A stretch of 6,239 nucleotides of DNA from assembly GCA_903930395.1 (NCBI GenBank), contig CAIYYE010000641.1, forward strand, positions 1 through 6,239, in the 5' to 3' direction. Origin of the DNA: an uncultured beta proteobacterium. Lineage in GTDB: Bacteria; Pseudomonadota; Gammaproteobacteria; Burkholderiales; Rhodocyclaceae. Below the pieces are notes generated by a model. The model had not been told where the DNA came from. It worked only from the letters and a program-made list of their open reading frames with translations, and did no database searches. Positions 5,216 through 6,239 of the stretch are shown in pieces. Within the stretch, counting starts at the first letter, position 1. Every line of letters begins with the position of its first letter. The position numbers and the translations under genes were made by a program.

Positions 5216-6239
5216 TTAACCCAGCTTGGCAAGCTGGGGTTTGAGTTGTTCCAGCGTCGCCGTGAAATCGGCGACCCGCTGTTTTTCCTGTTCGATGACG
5301 GCAGCCGGAGCACGCGCAACGAAACTTTCGTTGCTGAGTTTGCCCTGAGCGCTGGCAATCTGCTTTTCCAGCTTTTCGATTTCCTTGGCCAGACGCACGC
5401 GTTCGGCGGCGACATCGATTTCCACTTTCAGCATGAGGCGGGTTTCACCGACCACGGCGACCGGTGCCATGGCATCGGCCGGCATGTCGTCTACGATTTG
5501 TACCTCGGAGAGCTTACCCAGAGCTTGCAGGATGGCTGCGAACTCGGAAATCTCGGCGCCGCCACCGGCGACCAGCAGCGGCATGCGCAGGGCGGGCGAG
5601 ACGTTCATCTCGCCGCGCAGGTTGCGCGTCGCGTAGGCCAGGGCCTTGAGGCGCTCGACCTTGGCTTCCGAGGCGGCATCGATCTTGTATTCCTCGGCGC
5701 GCGGATAGGCGGCAAGCATGATCGAGTCGTGCGTCTTGCGGCCGGCAATCGGCGCCACGGTCTGCCACAGTTCTTCGGTGATGAAGGGGATGAGCGGATG
5801 GGCCAGGCGCAGGATGGCTTCCAGCGTACGTACGAGTGTCCGGCGGGCGCCGCGCTGTTGGGCATCGTTGCCGGTCTGGACTTCGACCTTGGCGATTTCC
5901 AGGTACCAGTCGCAGAACTCGTCCCAGATGAACTTGTAGATGGTCTGGGCAACGAGGTCGAAACGGTAGTCGGTGAAGTGCTGCTCGACTTCCTGCTCGA
6001 CGCGCTGCAATTGGCTGACGATCCAGCGGTCGGCGAAGCTGAACTCAAGCGGGGCGGAGCCGCCACAGGCAGGGCTGTTTTGTTGATGCTCAAGGGCCAG
6101 GTCGTGGCCTTCGACGTTCATCAGCACGAAACGGGTGGCATTCCACAGCTTGTTGCAGAAATTGCGGTAGCCATCGCAGCGGTTGAGGTCGAACTTGATG
6201 TCGCGGCCCGGCGAGGCCAGGCTGGCGAAGATGAAGCGC
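5216..6239 (-). CDS. valS: Valyl-tRNA synthetase, C-terminal part (5' end outside window)
   Basis: ValRS charges tRNA-Val in the cytoplasm. The 340 complete codons in the window are the C-terminal third or so of a protein usually about 950 residues long. They open with [17 protein letters not shown], the stretch that follows the KMSKS catalytic region (which lies outside the window), then [19 protein letters not shown]. The class I anticodon-binding domain follows, with [25 protein letters not shown] and [15 protein letters not shown]. The protein ends in the typical ValRS C-terminal coiled coil (about the last 70 residues, including [20 protein letters not shown] and the [13 protein letters not shown] motif). 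No in-window start is real; GTG 6127 is an internal valine codon. The gene stops with TAA 5218-5216 and leads into the hypothetical membrane protein gene. Confidence 0.97.
   Translation of the reverse strand, partial: RFIFASLASPGRDIKFDLNRCDGYRNFCNKLWNATRFVLMNVEGHDLALEHQQNSPACGGSAPLEFSFADRWIVSQLQRVEQEVEQHFTDYRFDLVAQTIYKFIWDEFCDWYLEIAKVEVQTGNDAQQRGARRTLVRTLEAILRLAHPLIPFITEELWQTVAPIAGRKTHDSIMLAAYPRAEEYKIDAASEAKVERLKALAYATRNLRGEMNVSPALRMPLLVAGGGAEISEFAAILQALGKLSEVQIVDDMPADAMAPVAVVGETRLMLKVEIDVAAERVRLAKEIEKLEKQIASAQGKLSNESFVARAPAAVIEQEKQRVADFTATLEQLKPQLAKLG

Noticed and set aside
5203..5415. Start of the two-TM protein at 5415 within valS
   Set aside because: The extra 71 residues are an out-of-frame reading of the ValRS C-terminal coiled-coil region, while ATG 5202 has a Shine-Dalgarno and begins directly before the first membrane helix.

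Overview
The window reads as chromosomal DNA of a GC-rich betaproteobacterium. The closest match I recognise is the Rhodocyclales (Dechloromonas/Azonexus type). That placement rests on protein style (MoaC, ValRS, BepA-like M48 protease, a PabB-PabC fusion, soxYZ) and on codon use, with no database comparison. No mobile element, CRISPR array, rRNA or tRNA is visible. Almost every base is coding, and both edges cut through genes.

Layout. Left block, minus strand, transcribed right to left: moaC (716-1198, GTG start), then soxY (232-705) after 10 bases, then soxZ (1-229, running off the left edge) after 2 bases. This looks like one operon in which a molybdenum-cofactor gene leads the thiosulfate-oxidation carrier genes. 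A 64-base divergent gap (1199-1262) separates it from the plus-strand block. That block holds a BepA/YfgC-type periplasmic M48 metalloprotease with a TPR-like C-terminal half (1263-2714), a small TusA/SirA-family sulfur carrier (2753-2980), and a bifunctional aminodeoxychorismate synthase component I / aminodeoxychorismate lyase fusion (about 2977-4719). Right block, minus strand: the C-terminal part of valS (5216-6239, running off the right edge), followed 13 bases later by a small two-TM protein of unknown function (4723-5202). This gene ends 3 bases from the pabBC stop, tail to tail.

How the genes fit together. SoxY and SoxZ form the periplasmic carrier to which sulfur intermediates are covalently bound during thiosulfate oxidation. 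MoaC makes cyclic pyranopterin monophosphate for Moco, which the SoxCD sulfur dehydrogenase or other sulfite-oxidising enzymes would need. The nearby TusA-family protein is a cytoplasmic persulfide carrier, a family that serves tRNA thiolation, Moco or sulfur oxidation. The pabBC, protease and valS genes are housekeeping.

The main oddity is the 5' end of pabBC. PabB-like coding clearly continues upstream of the first conventional start (TTG 3103) to the tusA stop, but the only plausible start there is ATA at 2977, inside an ATAA overlap. One G at 2979 would turn this into an ordinary ATGA start/stop overlap. I found no convincing evidence of an undescribed multi-gene system. The remaining points of interest are gene-level.
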